Shown in pieces: positions 1 through 8,847 of a DNA stretch of 64,000 bases (within the stretch, counting starts at the first letter, position 1; the number at the start of each line of letters is the position of its first letter). The stretch is from the NCBI RefSeq assembly GCF_004103735.1, contig NZ_CP035281.1, positions 2,480,001 to 2,544,000 of the forward strand, in the 5' to 3' direction. Position numbers and translations under genes: made by a program. The DNA comes from Aminipila luticellarii. GTDB lineage: Bacteria; Bacillota; Clostridia; Peptostreptococcales; Anaerovoracaceae. A model generated the notes under the pieces. That model saw nothing but the letters and a program-made list of their open reading frames with translations. It was not told the DNA's origin and made no database searches.

Positions 1-387
1 CTGTCTTCCAAAAGAGGCTTCTGCTTTTTCGATATGATCCGCAGAAATCCGTTCAATTCCAAGCACTCTGTTTACTCTGAACGCTGCGTTGAGCCTCTCT
101 GCATCCGCAACAATGAACAACGTCTTTTCTTCAGGATTCGAACCAATACCTAAATAATCTGCCAGATTGATCACCGTGATCAGTATATCTCTGGGCATGT
201 ACACTCCTTCAACGGATGGGTGCCCATGAGGAACTTTATCAACCGGAGACGGCATTAGGATTTCTCTTACCTGCAATACATCTACCCCAAAAACCTGATC
301 CTGTATGGTAAAAACCAAGATCTCCATCTCGTCCGCACTGGTTTTTGAGACAATCTCTCTGCTGTCTCCGTTTTCACTCATAGACAT
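1..387 (-). CDS. CheV/CheW-type chemotaxis coupling protein (3' part missing)
   Basis: Partial gene that runs off the left edge; 129 codons are visible, beginning at an ATG preceded by AAGGAGG five bases upstream. The translation has a CheW-like fold pattern: a start near FTIQDQVFGVDVLQVREIL, then a P-H-G-H-P-S-V-E-G-V stretch and MPRDILITVINLADYLG, the usual conserved core. CheW-domain proteins couple chemoreceptors to the CheA kinase. The MPRD-ITVI pattern is more typical of CheV, which also carries a C-terminal receiver domain; that part would lie outside the window, so CheV versus CheW stays open. An in-frame second Met lies two codons downstream. motAB elsewhere in the window fits a motile cell. 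Confidence 0.8.
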   Translation of the reverse strand, partial: MSMSENGDSREIVSKTSADEMEILVFTIQDQVFGVDVLQVREILMPSPVDKVPHGHPSVEGVYMPRDILITVINLADYLGIGSNPEEKTLFIVADAERLNAAFRVNRVLGIERISADHIEKAEASFGRQ

Positions 388-474
388 AAGAACCTCCTTA
401 TACATTGTACTCCATATATAACTACACAAATTATATTATACTACATAACCTGGTAAATGTTAACAACTGAAAAA

Positions 475-504
475 AAACCGATTAGTTTTAAGACTAATCG
501 GTTT
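475..504 (-). terminator. Rho-independent terminator of the atoE-atoD-atoA unit
   Basis: Twelve-base perfect stem (475-486 with 493-504), six-base loop, and an eight-T run on the minus strand, starting 11 bases after the atoA stop. Confidence 0.9.
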
Positions 505-515
505 TAATACGTTTC

Positions 516-1172
516 TTATTCTTCTTCCATTGGCTTTAAGTCTGGGCTGATAATCAGCTCGCAGCCTGTTGCAGCCTTGATGTCATCCAATGTATAGTCC
601 GGATGTAATTCAGTAAGCATGATACCCTTATCTGTTACTTCCATGACGCCCATCTCTGTAATAATCATATCTACCACTTTTAATGCTGTATATGGCAGTG
701 TGCATTCTTTCAAGATCTTATGCGCACCCTTCTGAGTATGAAGCATAGCAATGATTACTTTTTTAGCTCCTACTACCAGGTCCATGGCTCCGCCCATACC
801 GGCTACCATCTTTCCCGGAACGATCCAGTTTGCCAGATTTCCGTGTTCATCCACTTCCATGGCACCCAACACGGTAGCGTCCACATGTCCGCCTCGGATG
901 ATGGAAAAGCTTTCTTCTGATCCGAAGAAGTTTCCAGATGGAATATAAGTTACATATCCGCCGCCGGAGTTGATTACATCCACATCTTCTTTACCCTTTT
1001 CGGCAGCTCCTGCCAATCCGGTAAATCCGTTTTCAGAGTGCAGCATAATGTGTACACCTTCCGGAAGATAATCGGCTACCTTTGTAGGAAGGCCGATACC
1101 TAAGTTTGCTACATCGCCGTCTTTAAATTCTTTTGCTGCTCTTTTAGCAATTCTTGTTTTTAAATCTGCCAT
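516..1172 (-). CDS. atoA: Acetate/butyrate-acetoacetate CoA-transferase, beta subunit
   Basis: Subunit B of a class I two-subunit CoA-transferase, 218 residues, the usual length. The family's catalytic glutamate is in the S-E-N-G motif at residues 46-49 (E47), after the GIGLPT loop. In lysine fermentation this enzyme moves CoA from butyryl-CoA to acetoacetate (or from acetoacetyl-CoA to an acid), joining the two arms of the pathway. The start overlaps the end of atoD by 13 bases, which suggests translational coupling, and a strong terminator follows. The step is inferred from its neighbours; acetate or other acids could also be substrates. Confidence 0.93.
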   Translation of the reverse strand: MADLKTRIAKRAAKEFKDGDVANLGIGLPTKVADYLPEGVHIMLHSENGFTGLAGAAEKGKEDVDVINSGGGYVTYIPSGNFFGSEESFSIIRGGHVDATVLGAMEVDEHGNLANWIVPGKMVAGMGGAMDLVVGAKKVIIAMLHTQKGAHKILKECTLPYTALKVVDMIITEMGVMEVTDKGIMLTELHPDYTLDDIKAATGCELIISPDLKPMEEE

Positions 1173-1894
1173 GGTTCTTCCCCTCCTACAATATATTTTA
1201 CATATACGCCGGCAGTAGTAAATGTATCTACATCTACCTCACCTACTTCAACAATTTTTTCTGAAGCAAGGAGTACTGTATCTGCTGCCATAGCCATTAC
1301 ATGGTTAAAGTTCTTGGTCGCTTTTTTGCAGGAGAAGTTTCCATAGTTGTCGCAGATGGAAGCTCTGCAAAATGCAAAATCTGCATGAAGCGGTTTTTCA
1401 AGAAGATAGTCTTTGCCATCTATATTGAGCACTTCTTTTTTCTCGGAAATTGAAATTTCTCTTTCTCCGGTGGAGACCTTTTCTCCGGTCTGAATAATAG
1501 TACCTACTCCTGTCGGCGTTAAAACACCGCCCAGTCCGGCTCCGGCGGCTCTGATTTTTTCTGCCAGAGTTCCCTGCGGAACCAGTGTGCACTGTAAGGT
1601 TCCTTCATTCATGCCCTTACCGATGATTGGGTTCATGCCTACGTGGGAAGCAATGATATGATCCACCATACCGGCTGAAAGTAACTTTGCAACACCTCTG
1701 TCCGTAGTTCCTGTGACTGCTTCCGGCAGACCACCATCGTTCGCAATAATTGTTAAATGCTTAACACCCTTTTTTACAAGAGCATCAATCAAAATTTCAG
1801 GAGTACCTGTGCCTAAGAAGCCAGCAACCATAATGGATGCGCCGTCTTTAATATCTGCGACTGCTTCTTCGGCTGTTCTGATCTTATTAATCAT
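1160..1894 (-). CDS. atoD: Acetate/butyrate-acetoacetate CoA-transferase, alpha subunit
   Basis: Subunit A of the class I CoA-transferase, about 244 residues from the chosen start. The N-terminal MVAGFLGTGTPEILIDAL segment and the TIIANDGG and GTIIQTGE motifs are typical of the family. The ATG at 1894 was chosen because the AAAGG upstream is 11 bases away; a GTG at 1903 is in frame but only 2 bases from it. It forms the heterodimeric or heterotetrameric enzyme with the overlapping downstream atoA. Placed behind the atoE transporter, all three are probably one transcript. Confidence 0.93.
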   Translation of the reverse strand: MINKIRTAEEAVADIKDGASIMVAGFLGTGTPEILIDALVKKGVKHLTIIANDGGLPEAVTGTTDRGVAKLLSAGMVDHIIASHVGMNPIIGKGMNEGTLQCTLVPQGTLAEKIRAAGAGLGGVLTPTGVGTIIQTGEKVSTGEREISISEKKEVLNIDGKDYLLEKPLHADFAFCRASICDNYGNFSCKKATKNFNHVMAMAADTVLLASEKIVEVGEVDVDTFTTAGVYVKYIVGGEEPWQI

Positions 1895-2007
1895 CAAAAA
1901 CACGACCTTTCTTTAAATTAATTAATTTCTATTGACCTACAGATATAAGAAGTCAATACTATATTATTTGCAAATAAGCTATAGCTATATGTTGCCGGTT
2001 AATAAAT

Positions 2008-3375
2008 TTATGCTATCCCCAGTATTCCAACAATTAAGAATCCGCCGCAGACAACGATTCCTGAGAAAAACAGGGTAATCAAGCAATAGCCCATAATATC
2101 TCTGGCGGAAAGCCCTGCGATACCCAACGCTGGCAACGCCCAGAAAGGCTGAATCATATTGGTCCAAGCATCGCCCCAAGCAATACCCATTCCAGTCAAA
2201 GCCGGACTTACTCCCAGAGCCTGCCCCGCAGGCATCATGATAGGACCTTGTACAGCCCATTGACCTCCGCCTGATGGAACAAAGAAGTTCACGATACCCG
2301 CAGAGAGGAATGTAAACAAGGGGAAAGTTATAGGCGTTGCTATTGAAACAAACCAATTACTAATTACAGCAGCCAAAGACAATCCGGTAGCTGCACTGGT
2401 TGTCGTCATTATTGTCATGATTCCCGAATAAAATGGGAATTGCAGTATAATTCCCGCCGCTCCTTTGGTTGCCTCTGTTATTGCTATTACATAATTAATG
2501 GGAGTCTTGTGGCATATAATACCTAAAACTAAAAATAATAAATTTACAATGTTCAAAGTTATATTAAATCCGTTGCCTGCAAAATAAACAATCAGATAAA
2601 TGATCCCTGCTGCTGCAATAATCATCGACATAATAGGGCTGTTCTCAATTTTCTCTGCAGGAGTTACCGGAACTTTATATTCTGCTTTATCCTCTACTAA
2701 AAGGTTTCTGTCCACAGTCACAACTTGATCCGGAGACGGATGCATCTTTGCGTTGATAAACGGAAGACAAACCAAAATGACTAGAACCATAATCAGATTG
2801 TATGGTGCAAATATCGTCAGGCTTGTAGAAATCGGCTCGGAAACCGCTCCTCCAGTAGCCGCCATCAGCGCTTCTTTCCCCGGAGTAGCCAGAGCTAATG
2901 GAATCGAACCTGAAAAACCGGCATGCCATATAACAAAGCCGGAATATGCCGAAGCTATCAGCAATCGATAGTCAATACCTTCTACCTGCCTTGCAATCTC
3001 TTTTGCCAAAATTGCTCCGATTACCAATCCGAATCCCCAGTTGATCCAACACGCAATCAACGAAAAAAAAGTTACCACAATGATTCCTTGCGTGGGACTT
3101 TTAGCCAGAGACGCTACCTTAGATACAATTTTCTTTATGGATGGCGCATTGGCAAAAGCACTTCCCAGAACCAGCACCAAAGCCATCTGCATAGAGAAGG
3201 ATAATAATCCCCAAACTCCGCCTCCCCATGCATTGACTGTTTCCATTGGCGTAAGTCCTGCCAACGGTATTGCAGCAACAAATACTACAATTGTTAAAAT
3301 AATGCAAAAAATAAACGGGTCCGGAAGGAATCTGTTAACTAAAGTAACACAACCATTTGTTAGTTTTTTAAACAT
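2008..3375 (-). CDS. atoE: Short-chain fatty acid transporter, AtoE family
   Basis: Integral membrane protein, 455 residues, of the AtoE/TIGR00366 family (E. coli AtoE is about 440). The hydrophobic segments and the conserved patterns WINWGFGLVIGAI, AYSGFVIWHAGFSGSIPL and FVPSGGGQWAVQGP are visible. The family carries short-chain fatty acids such as acetoacetate or butyrate; here it could export fermentation acids or take in acetoacetate. Start ATG at 3375 follows GAGAGGAG by eight bases. It heads the atoE-atoD-atoA unit with its own sigma-A promoter, separate from the kam operon. Confidence 0.88.
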   Translation of the reverse strand: MFKKLTNGCVTLVNRFLPDPFIFCIILTIVVFVAAIPLAGLTPMETVNAWGGGVWGLLSFSMQMALVLVLGSAFANAPSIKKIVSKVASLAKSPTQGIIVVTFFSLIACWINWGFGLVIGAILAKEIARQVEGIDYRLLIASAYSGFVIWHAGFSGSIPLALATPGKEALMAATGGAVSEPISTSLTIFAPYNLIMVLVILVCLPFINAKMHPSPDQVVTVDRNLLVEDKAEYKVPVTPAEKIENSPIMSMIIAAAGIIYLIVYFAGNGFNITLNIVNLLFLVLGIICHKTPINYVIAITEATKGAAGIILQFPFYSGIMTIMTTTSAATGLSLAAVISNWFVSIATPITFPLFTFLSAGIVNFFVPSGGGQWAVQGPIMMPAGQALGVSPALTGMGIAWGDAWTNMIQPFWALPALGIAGLSARDIMGYCLITLFFSGIVVCGGFLIVGILGIA

Positions 3376-3531
3376 AAAAACAACTCCTCTCTAGATTTAA
3401 TTTGACAAGGTTAATTGACAAATACATATAAAGGGTTGCCTATGTAAAATTATAAATAACGGATGTATAATTGGCTTTTTAACACATAAATATACATACA
3501 GCAACAAATTATTTGTACTGCCTACTGTACT

Positions 3532-3559
3532 ATTATACACCCTTCTTCTGTTATGTCAA
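3532..3559 (-). promoter_or_regulatory. Sigma-A promoter of atoE-atoD-atoA
   Basis: On the minus strand TTGACA (3559-3554), 16-base spacer, TATAAT (3537-3532). It lies about 150 bases before the atoE start. Just downstream of the -10 box, an imperfect palindrome with GTAC ends (3515-3530) could be an operator. Confidence 0.75.
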
Positions 3560-3578
3560 CATTTGGAAAACAGTAAAA

Positions 3579-3618
3579 ACAGCTAGAGAAATACCATATA
3601 TAGCGTCTCTCTAGCTGT
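3579..3618 (-). terminator. Terminator of the kdd-kam operon
   Basis: Eleven-base perfect stem (3579-3589 with 3608-3618), 18-base loop, then T-rich sequence on the minus strand, 28 bases past the kamE stop. It separates the kam transcript from the ato promoter just downstream. Confidence 0.75.
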
Positions 3619-3646
3619 ACCTTGCTTTGAAAGCCCAAATATTGTA

Positions 3647-4420
3647 TTAAATTCTGCCTCGCTTAACAATTTCCGTGATTACATACGAAGCTACATGCTC
3701 TGCATACGTATGCGGTCCGAATCCGGCATCATAGCCCAATTCCTGAGCGAGCTCATGAGAGATTCTAGGTCCGCCGCAGATCAGAAGGATCTTATCTCTC
3801 AGGCCTTCTGCTTCCATCAGTTCAACCATATTCGTCAAGTTCTGGATATGAACATCTTTCTGCGTTACAGTCTGAGAAACCAGAATAGCATCCGCCTTTA
3901 CTTCGATAGCCTTGGCAATCAGTTCTTCATTCGGAACCTGGCTTCCCATGTTGATGGCTTTAACATTTTTGAATCTTTCAAGACCAAAGTGTCCGTGGAA
4001 GCCCTTCATATTCATGATAGCATCGATACCTACCGTATGGGCATCTGTACCTGTGCTGGCTCCGACCATTACAACTTCTCTCTTGATATTCTGTTCAATG
4101 TATTCTCCGCACGCAACTCTGTCCATGATCTCTACATCAACCTTTGGAACTTTAATGGTCGTATAGTCGATTGTGTGCTGAGCCTTTCCGTATACGATGA
4201 AGAAGGTGAATCCGCCGCCCATATCTTTGGAATATACGCAGTTCGGTTCCGTAACGCCCATCTGTTTTACATAGTTTTTAGCTGCTTCACTGGCTTCTTC
4301 ACCAAAAGGAACCGGTAATGTAAATGCAAATTCCATCTGTCCGTCATTTAGTGTGTCGCCATAAGGTTTAACCTTTGTTAAATCAATATTGTTATTCGCT
4401 GTGTTGCAATTACAAGTCAT
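3647..4420 (-). CDS. kamE: Lysine 5,6-aminomutase, beta (B12-binding) subunit
   Basis: Small subunit of adenosylcobalamin- and PLP-dependent lysine 5,6-aminomutase (beta-lysine to 3,5-diaminohexanoate), 257 residues. The base-off cobalamin motif D-x-H-x-x-G is at 126-131 with the axial ligand H128. K139, in NMKG, has the position of the lysine that holds PLP in the Acetoanaerobium (Clostridium) sticklandii enzyme, at the same offset from the histidine. The C-terminal ICGGPRISHELAQELGYDAGFG completes the Rossmann-like B12 domain. Its ATG overlaps the kamD stop by one base (TAATG), so translation is probably coupled at 1:1. Confidence 0.97.
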   Translation of the reverse strand: MTCNCNTANNNIDLTKVKPYGDTLNDGQMEFAFTLPVPFGEEASEAAKNYVKQMGVTEPNCVYSKDMGGGFTFFIVYGKAQHTIDYTTIKVPKVDVEIMDRVACGEYIEQNIKREVVMVGASTGTDAHTVGIDAIMNMKGFHGHFGLERFKNVKAINMGSQVPNEELIAKAIEVKADAILVSQTVTQKDVHIQNLTNMVELMEAEGLRDKILLICGGPRISHELAQELGYDAGFGPHTYAEHVASYVITEIVKRGRI

Positions 4421-5988
4421 TATTTTGCACCTCCCATCATTAGTGGAATGAATGGATTGAAGTACCCTTCACCCTTCACGCATACGCCGTCAAGACCTTT
4501 TCCGCCGTCTCTAGGTCTCTTAACGCCGCCAAAAATACCTTTTTCAATCGTTGTAAACAGGCTTTCTTCTTCTACCTGATGCAGAAGCTTGTCTGCCTTG
4601 TCAAGAACTTCCTGAGCTCTCTTCTGGATGATACCATCCTTCTTGAATTCAACTTCGCTGCCCAGATCTCTTGCATTATTGAAAATATACTGAGCATTTT
4701 CGATTGAAAGGTATCTGTCGTGCATGTGTGGGGTGTGAATTGCTTCTGTAGGCATACCTAACAGCTGTAATGATTGACCTGTCCAAATTGAAATTAAATT
4801 GAACAGTGCATCCTGAATGTGTCCCTTAAAGATGTTTCCTGTCATGAACTTTGTCGGAGGCATATACTTCAATGAAGCGTTCGGGAAGATTTCTTTCGCC
4901 ATTTCTGCCTGAGCTAATTCATATAAGAAACCGTTCTCCATATCCGGATCCATTTCAAAGGCATGTCCAAGACCCATCTGGCCTTCTTTTACATTAGCAA
5001 TAACAGCGAACTGTTCGTTAATGAACTGGGAAGCTGTTACCGTATGTGCTGCTTCATACGCATCATCTGTAGTCAGGTAGTTATCTTCACCGGAGTTAAA
5101 GATAATATCGCAGTAACCGATGATTACTCTGGAGAAGAACTGGTCGACCAGTGTTCTCTGCATATTGATATCTCTGAACAGAATACCGTAAATGGCGTCA
5201 TTCAACATAACGTCAAGTCTCTCGATAGCACCCATTGCAGCGATTTCAGGCATGCATAGACCAGATGAATAGTTACATAATCGAATGTATCTTCCAACTT
5301 CTTCGCCCACCTCATCCAATGCTTTTCTCATAATTCTGAAGTTTTCCTGAGTAGCATACGTACCGCCGAAACCTTCCGTAGTAGGGCCGTAAGGAACATA
5401 GTCCAGCAAGCTCTGTGCCGTTGTTCTGATTACAGCGATGATATCCGCACCCTGTCTTGCAGCAGCCTGAGCCTGTGTAACGTCTTCATAGATGTTACCG
5501 GTAGCTACGATTACATACAGGTACGGTCTTTTTCCTTCGCCTAATTTGTCAAGATATTCATTTCTCTTTGCAGTCTGAGCTTTAATCTTGTCTAATGTTG
5601 CAAGTACAACAGGCATGATCTTCGCTTCTGCATCTTCTTTGGAAGCCATCGGAAGCTTTGTGATCTCCAACTGACCTGCCGCCATTTTTTCTGCAATTTC
5701 CTGCGGGGCAAGACCCGTCTGAATCATGGCATTGCCTATCCAATAAGCCACGCCGGTAGGAAGTCCGCCTGCCTCTTTAATCTGGTCTACTACAACATTT
5801 GGAAGCGGAGTTTCTACTTCGTCAATTCCGTCAATTCCCAAAAGACGCAGAACAGTTCTCTCTGTACTTACCGTAGTATGTCTGTCAATGAATTCCTGCA
5901 TACTCTGTGCAATTCTTGCTGCGCTTGAACGTGCACTGTCAACTTTCTTTGGATCTAAGTTTAGCTTATTTGCTGCCATCCTTTTCAT
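4420..5988 (-). CDS. kamD: Lysine 5,6-aminomutase, alpha subunit
   Basis: Large TIM-barrel subunit of lysine 5,6-aminomutase, 522 residues. Nearly the whole sequence follows the known KamD pattern, including LYVIVATGNIYEDVTQA, DYVPYGPTTEGFGGTYATQE and KYMPPTKFMTGNIFKGH. It binds the adenosyl group and PLP at the interface with KamE and moves the terminal amino group of beta-lysine. Two starts are possible: ATG at 5988, two bases after AGAGGAGG, or ATG at 5979 (M4), which has better spacing (10 bases). It lies 55 bases after kamC. Confidence 0.97.
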   Translation of the reverse strand: MKRMAANKLNLDPKKVDSARSSAARIAQSMQEFIDRHTTVSTERTVLRLLGIDGIDEVETPLPNVVVDQIKEAGGLPTGVAYWIGNAMIQTGLAPQEIAEKMAAGQLEITKLPMASKEDAEAKIMPVVLATLDKIKAQTAKRNEYLDKLGEGKRPYLYVIVATGNIYEDVTQAQAAARQGADIIAVIRTTAQSLLDYVPYGPTTEGFGGTYATQENFRIMRKALDEVGEEVGRYIRLCNYSSGLCMPEIAAMGAIERLDVMLNDAIYGILFRDINMQRTLVDQFFSRVIIGYCDIIFNSGEDNYLTTDDAYEAAHTVTASQFINEQFAVIANVKEGQMGLGHAFEMDPDMENGFLYELAQAEMAKEIFPNASLKYMPPTKFMTGNIFKGHIQDALFNLISIWTGQSLQLLGMPTEAIHTPHMHDRYLSIENAQYIFNNARDLGSEVEFKKDGIIQKRAQEVLDKADKLLHQVEEESLFTTIEKGIFGGVKRPRDGGKGLDGVCVKGEGYFNPFIPLMMGGAK

Positions 5989-6043
5989 TCCTCCTCTTTG
6001 CTTTATTTTTCACCGATGGAAAAATAGGTGCAATAAAAATAAC

Positions 6044-7672
6044 TTATTTAATAAACTCTTTGGCTCTATTGATGATTTCATCATTTAGTCCCAATATTTT
6101 TGCAATGTTCAGAGCATCCTTCGGAATCTCTTCCTCCCGCTCCACAGTCTTTAATCTATAATCCATATATCTGGAAATAATATTAATACGTTCTTTTCTA
6201 TCCGCATATTTAATTTCCTTATCCAGTCTATTAAAATCAGCGTTTTCAAGCCCTATGACCTGCATGGTCTTGACCATGCTCCTTTGTGACAAATTGTCAA
6301 AATGGGTCGTTATCAGAGTTATATAAGGTCTTTCTTGCAGATATTCGATTAAACTTCTGGTCAGTGCCAATCCCTCAACAGGATTTGTGCCGCTAGCAAT
6401 TTCGTCAATAAGAATCAACGACTGGGATTTGCTGTTGTCCAATATTTCTTTCAGTTCTTCCATTTCACTTCCAAAGCTGGAAAGGCCTCTTTCCAGACTC
6501 TGACTGTCCCCAATCAAAATCTGAATAAAATTGCACAGTCCCACTTTGGCCCAATCGCAAGGGACAAAAAAACCGTACTGAGTCAGTAGCTGAACCAGCC
6601 CTGCCAACTTAAGGCTGACGGTCTTGCCGCCCATATTCGCCCCCGTTATGCAGGAAACGCCGTCTGCAAGAGACATGCTTACAGGACAATACTTTTTGCC
6701 TTTGGATATTAAAATGTCTTCGACCTCCAGATGTCTGCCTTCTTTAAACTCTAATATATGCTCCTTCACAATTTCAGGCCGGATGCAGTGATGTTCTTCG
6801 GCATATACGACCTTACCCATTGTAAAATCCAGCTGCCCCATCTTACTACAATTTCCTGAAATCAGGTTTTTATTCTTATAGATTTCTTTTGATAACTGTT
6901 CACGTACTTTCAGCTCTTCCTCTTCGATCTGCTCCGTCAACTGATTCATTTTAGTGATCAGCCGGTCAGCCTCCTCAGAGGGCTTGACCCCGAACGTAAT
7001 GTTTACGTAATCCTGATCTTTTATCAGTAGTTCAGGAATCGTTTTGAGCTTTTCAACCTGTTCCACTTTCATTTTTGAAACAATACATTCAAATTTAGGT
7101 GTTATATCCAGATTATATTTTTCTTCCAAATACATTTTGGTTTTCTTTTGTGCCTTGCGGGCAGCAATCTCGTATTCACGCTTTTGCTTCCTCAACGGGC
7201 CCAGATTTTCAGAAAACTGGTCATATATGTAAAAGGTGTTTATCCGTTCTTCACCGGGATCCAGCGTATTGAGAATTTCCTCAATATTATCCAGCATGAA
7301 TTCTTTCAAAACATATTCTTGATTTTCCAGTAAAAGCTTTCTTATCTTTTCCATTATGATCAGCAGACTTTTCAGTTCAAAAAGTTCTACGACAGACAGT
7401 GTACTGTTTCCGGATCTTTCCAGCGTATAGGTGCAGTCCTTTGTTTCCATAAAGCATTCATATAAAATGTCTTTTAATTTCGGTTTTTGATTCAGCATCT
7501 TGGAGATCTGCTCCATTTTGGAAAATTCTCTCTCAAGTGCTTCCTCCTGTCCCGGCATATACGGCTCCAGCTCTTTCATAATCTTTGTGCCAAAAGGAGT
7601 TGCAGTGTAGATACTCTGCATAACATAACTCAGTCCAGTTTCCTTTCTCGTCTTCACGTTCGCCAGTCTCAT
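6044..7672 (-). CDS. kamC: MutS-like ATPase, lysine 5,6-aminomutase reactivase subunit (KamC)
   Basis: 542 residues: a long helical region (about 40-270) followed by a MutS-type ABC ATPase. Walker A GANMGGKT is at 344-351 and Walker B LILIDE at 419-424, followed by the MutS-like STxSG-type signature EIASGTNP. The MutS mismatch-binding domain and the Smr nuclease are absent. MutS-like and P-loop genes are conserved next to kamDE in lysine fermenters, and the pair is known as KamB/KamC, an ATP-dependent factor that swaps damaged cobalamin out of the aminomutase. My assignment of KamC to the MutS-like member is from memory. It lies 32 bases after kamB. Confidence 0.82.
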   Translation of the reverse strand: MRLANVKTRKETGLSYVMQSIYTATPFGTKIMKELEPYMPGQEEALEREFSKMEQISKMLNQKPKLKDILYECFMETKDCTYTLERSGNSTLSVVELFELKSLLIIMEKIRKLLLENQEYVLKEFMLDNIEEILNTLDPGEERINTFYIYDQFSENLGPLRKQKREYEIAARKAQKKTKMYLEEKYNLDITPKFECIVSKMKVEQVEKLKTIPELLIKDQDYVNITFGVKPSEEADRLITKMNQLTEQIEEEELKVREQLSKEIYKNKNLISGNCSKMGQLDFTMGKVVYAEEHHCIRPEIVKEHILEFKEGRHLEVEDILISKGKKYCPVSMSLADGVSCITGANMGGKTVSLKLAGLVQLLTQYGFFVPCDWAKVGLCNFIQILIGDSQSLERGLSSFGSEMEELKEILDNSKSQSLILIDEIASGTNPVEGLALTRSLIEYLQERPYITLITTHFDNLSQRSMVKTMQVIGLENADFNRLDKEIKYADRKERINIISRYMDYRLKTVEREEEIPKDALNIAKILGLNDEIINRAKEFIK

Positions 7673-7704
7673 CTGTCTAATACCTCCTTAAACTTATTGA
7701 TTAC

Positions 7705-8748
7705 TTAACAAGCATTATACTTCACATCAACCACAGGAATATCTCCTACCGCTGCCTTCATAGCGTCAACCAGTGCCTTGTGTTCAAAAGAATACCCCAG
7801 CGGAGCATAAGGATTTACGGTAATTGCCGCAACCTTTATGTTCTGAAGAACTTCCACACAAAAGCCCTGTTTTTTTAATTGACCCCATTTAATGGAATCG
7901 ATAAAAATTTTTGTGGGATCCTTTAACACAAACTTGACCTGTTTAAACTTTTTGGGGTGAATATCTGCCACAACGCTGTCTGTTAATGCTCCCGGAATGT
8001 AAATATGATCTGTCTCCGCATTAATAACACTGTCAATAATTCTGCTGGCACCAAGACCTGTTTTTAAGTCAAGTTTTTTTACTTTATTTCCGGAAAAAAT
8101 AAGCACATTTTCTTTTTTGTTTTTATCTTCAATCGTCTCTCTGATAAATTGATTTTCAATTATAGGCAGGCTGTATAATTCAAGGGTGTGGGCAGTCTCA
8201 TCGACCACTCTGTTCAGGCTTCTTGAAAGTACCGCACCAGTGGAAAGAATGATTGCATCTGAGGTTTCCGGTGCAGCTATGGACTTTCTGTCTATAGCAC
8301 CGTCAATGAGAATAAGCTCCGCTCCCAAAGAAAGCATTTCCTTGCACATTTCTCTATGCTCCACCGTACTGACCGGTCCTGCAATCTGAACATATCCGCT
8401 TTCCACGACCCGGCACAGTAAAAGCTGTCCGAGAGCTGTAGAATATTTGCTCATTTTCAATATTTCAAGACCTGCTTCTGCAAGCTCATAAAGCTGTTTC
8501 GGTATCGAAACAATTGTTCCCGTATCCAAAAACACTCTGGGTTTCTCTGTTCCGGTTACCAAATCCACCGTTTCGCCGTCTCTTCCCGTAGATGTAATGC
8601 CCAAAATCATCCCTTCGTCCATGGCTTCTTCAATGATGTAATTTAAAGCTGTGGTCTTTCCGGCATTTTTAGACATTCCTACAATAGAAAGCGTTTTATA
8701 TTTATCCTGTAATTTATCTAGTAAGCCCATAACGTTCTCATTTCTCAT
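7705..8748 (-). CDS. kamB: P-loop protein, lysine 5,6-aminomutase reactivase subunit (KamB)
   Basis: 347 residues with a P-loop GMSKNAGKT at 24-32 and a later LILIDGAIDRKS, which looks like an aspartate-bearing Walker B-type strand. The order kamA-kamB-kamC-kamD-kamE matches known lysine fermentation clusters, where this protein works with the MutS-like KamC in reactivating the aminomutase. No strong ribosome site precedes the first ATG; another ATG (M7, at 8730) is in frame. The 99-base gap before it holds a hairpin (8769-8802 region, TGCACC/GGTGCA arms) that may stabilise or attenuate the transcript. The reactivase role is family knowledge, not visible in the sequence. Confidence 0.8.
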   Translation of the reverse strand: MRNENVMGLLDKLQDKYKTLSIVGMSKNAGKTTALNYIIEEAMDEGMILGITSTGRDGETVDLVTGTEKPRVFLDTGTIVSIPKQLYELAEAGLEILKMSKYSTALGQLLLCRVVESGYVQIAGPVSTVEHREMCKEMLSLGAELILIDGAIDRKSIAAPETSDAIILSTGAVLSRSLNRVVDETAHTLELYSLPIIENQFIRETIEDKNKKENVLIFSGNKVKKLDLKTGLGASRIIDSVINAETDHIYIPGALTDSVVADIHPKKFKQVKFVLKDPTKIFIDSIKWGQLKKQGFCVEVLQNIKVAAITVNPYAPLGYSFEHKALVDAMKAAVGDIPVVDVKYNAC

Positions 8749-8847
8749 TTATATAACATGAAAACACATGCACCTTGCTGCTTAAGCAAGCGGCTCGGTG
8801 CATATATTCATGTCATTCCTTATTGTATACCGTTTGAAAGGTTATAC

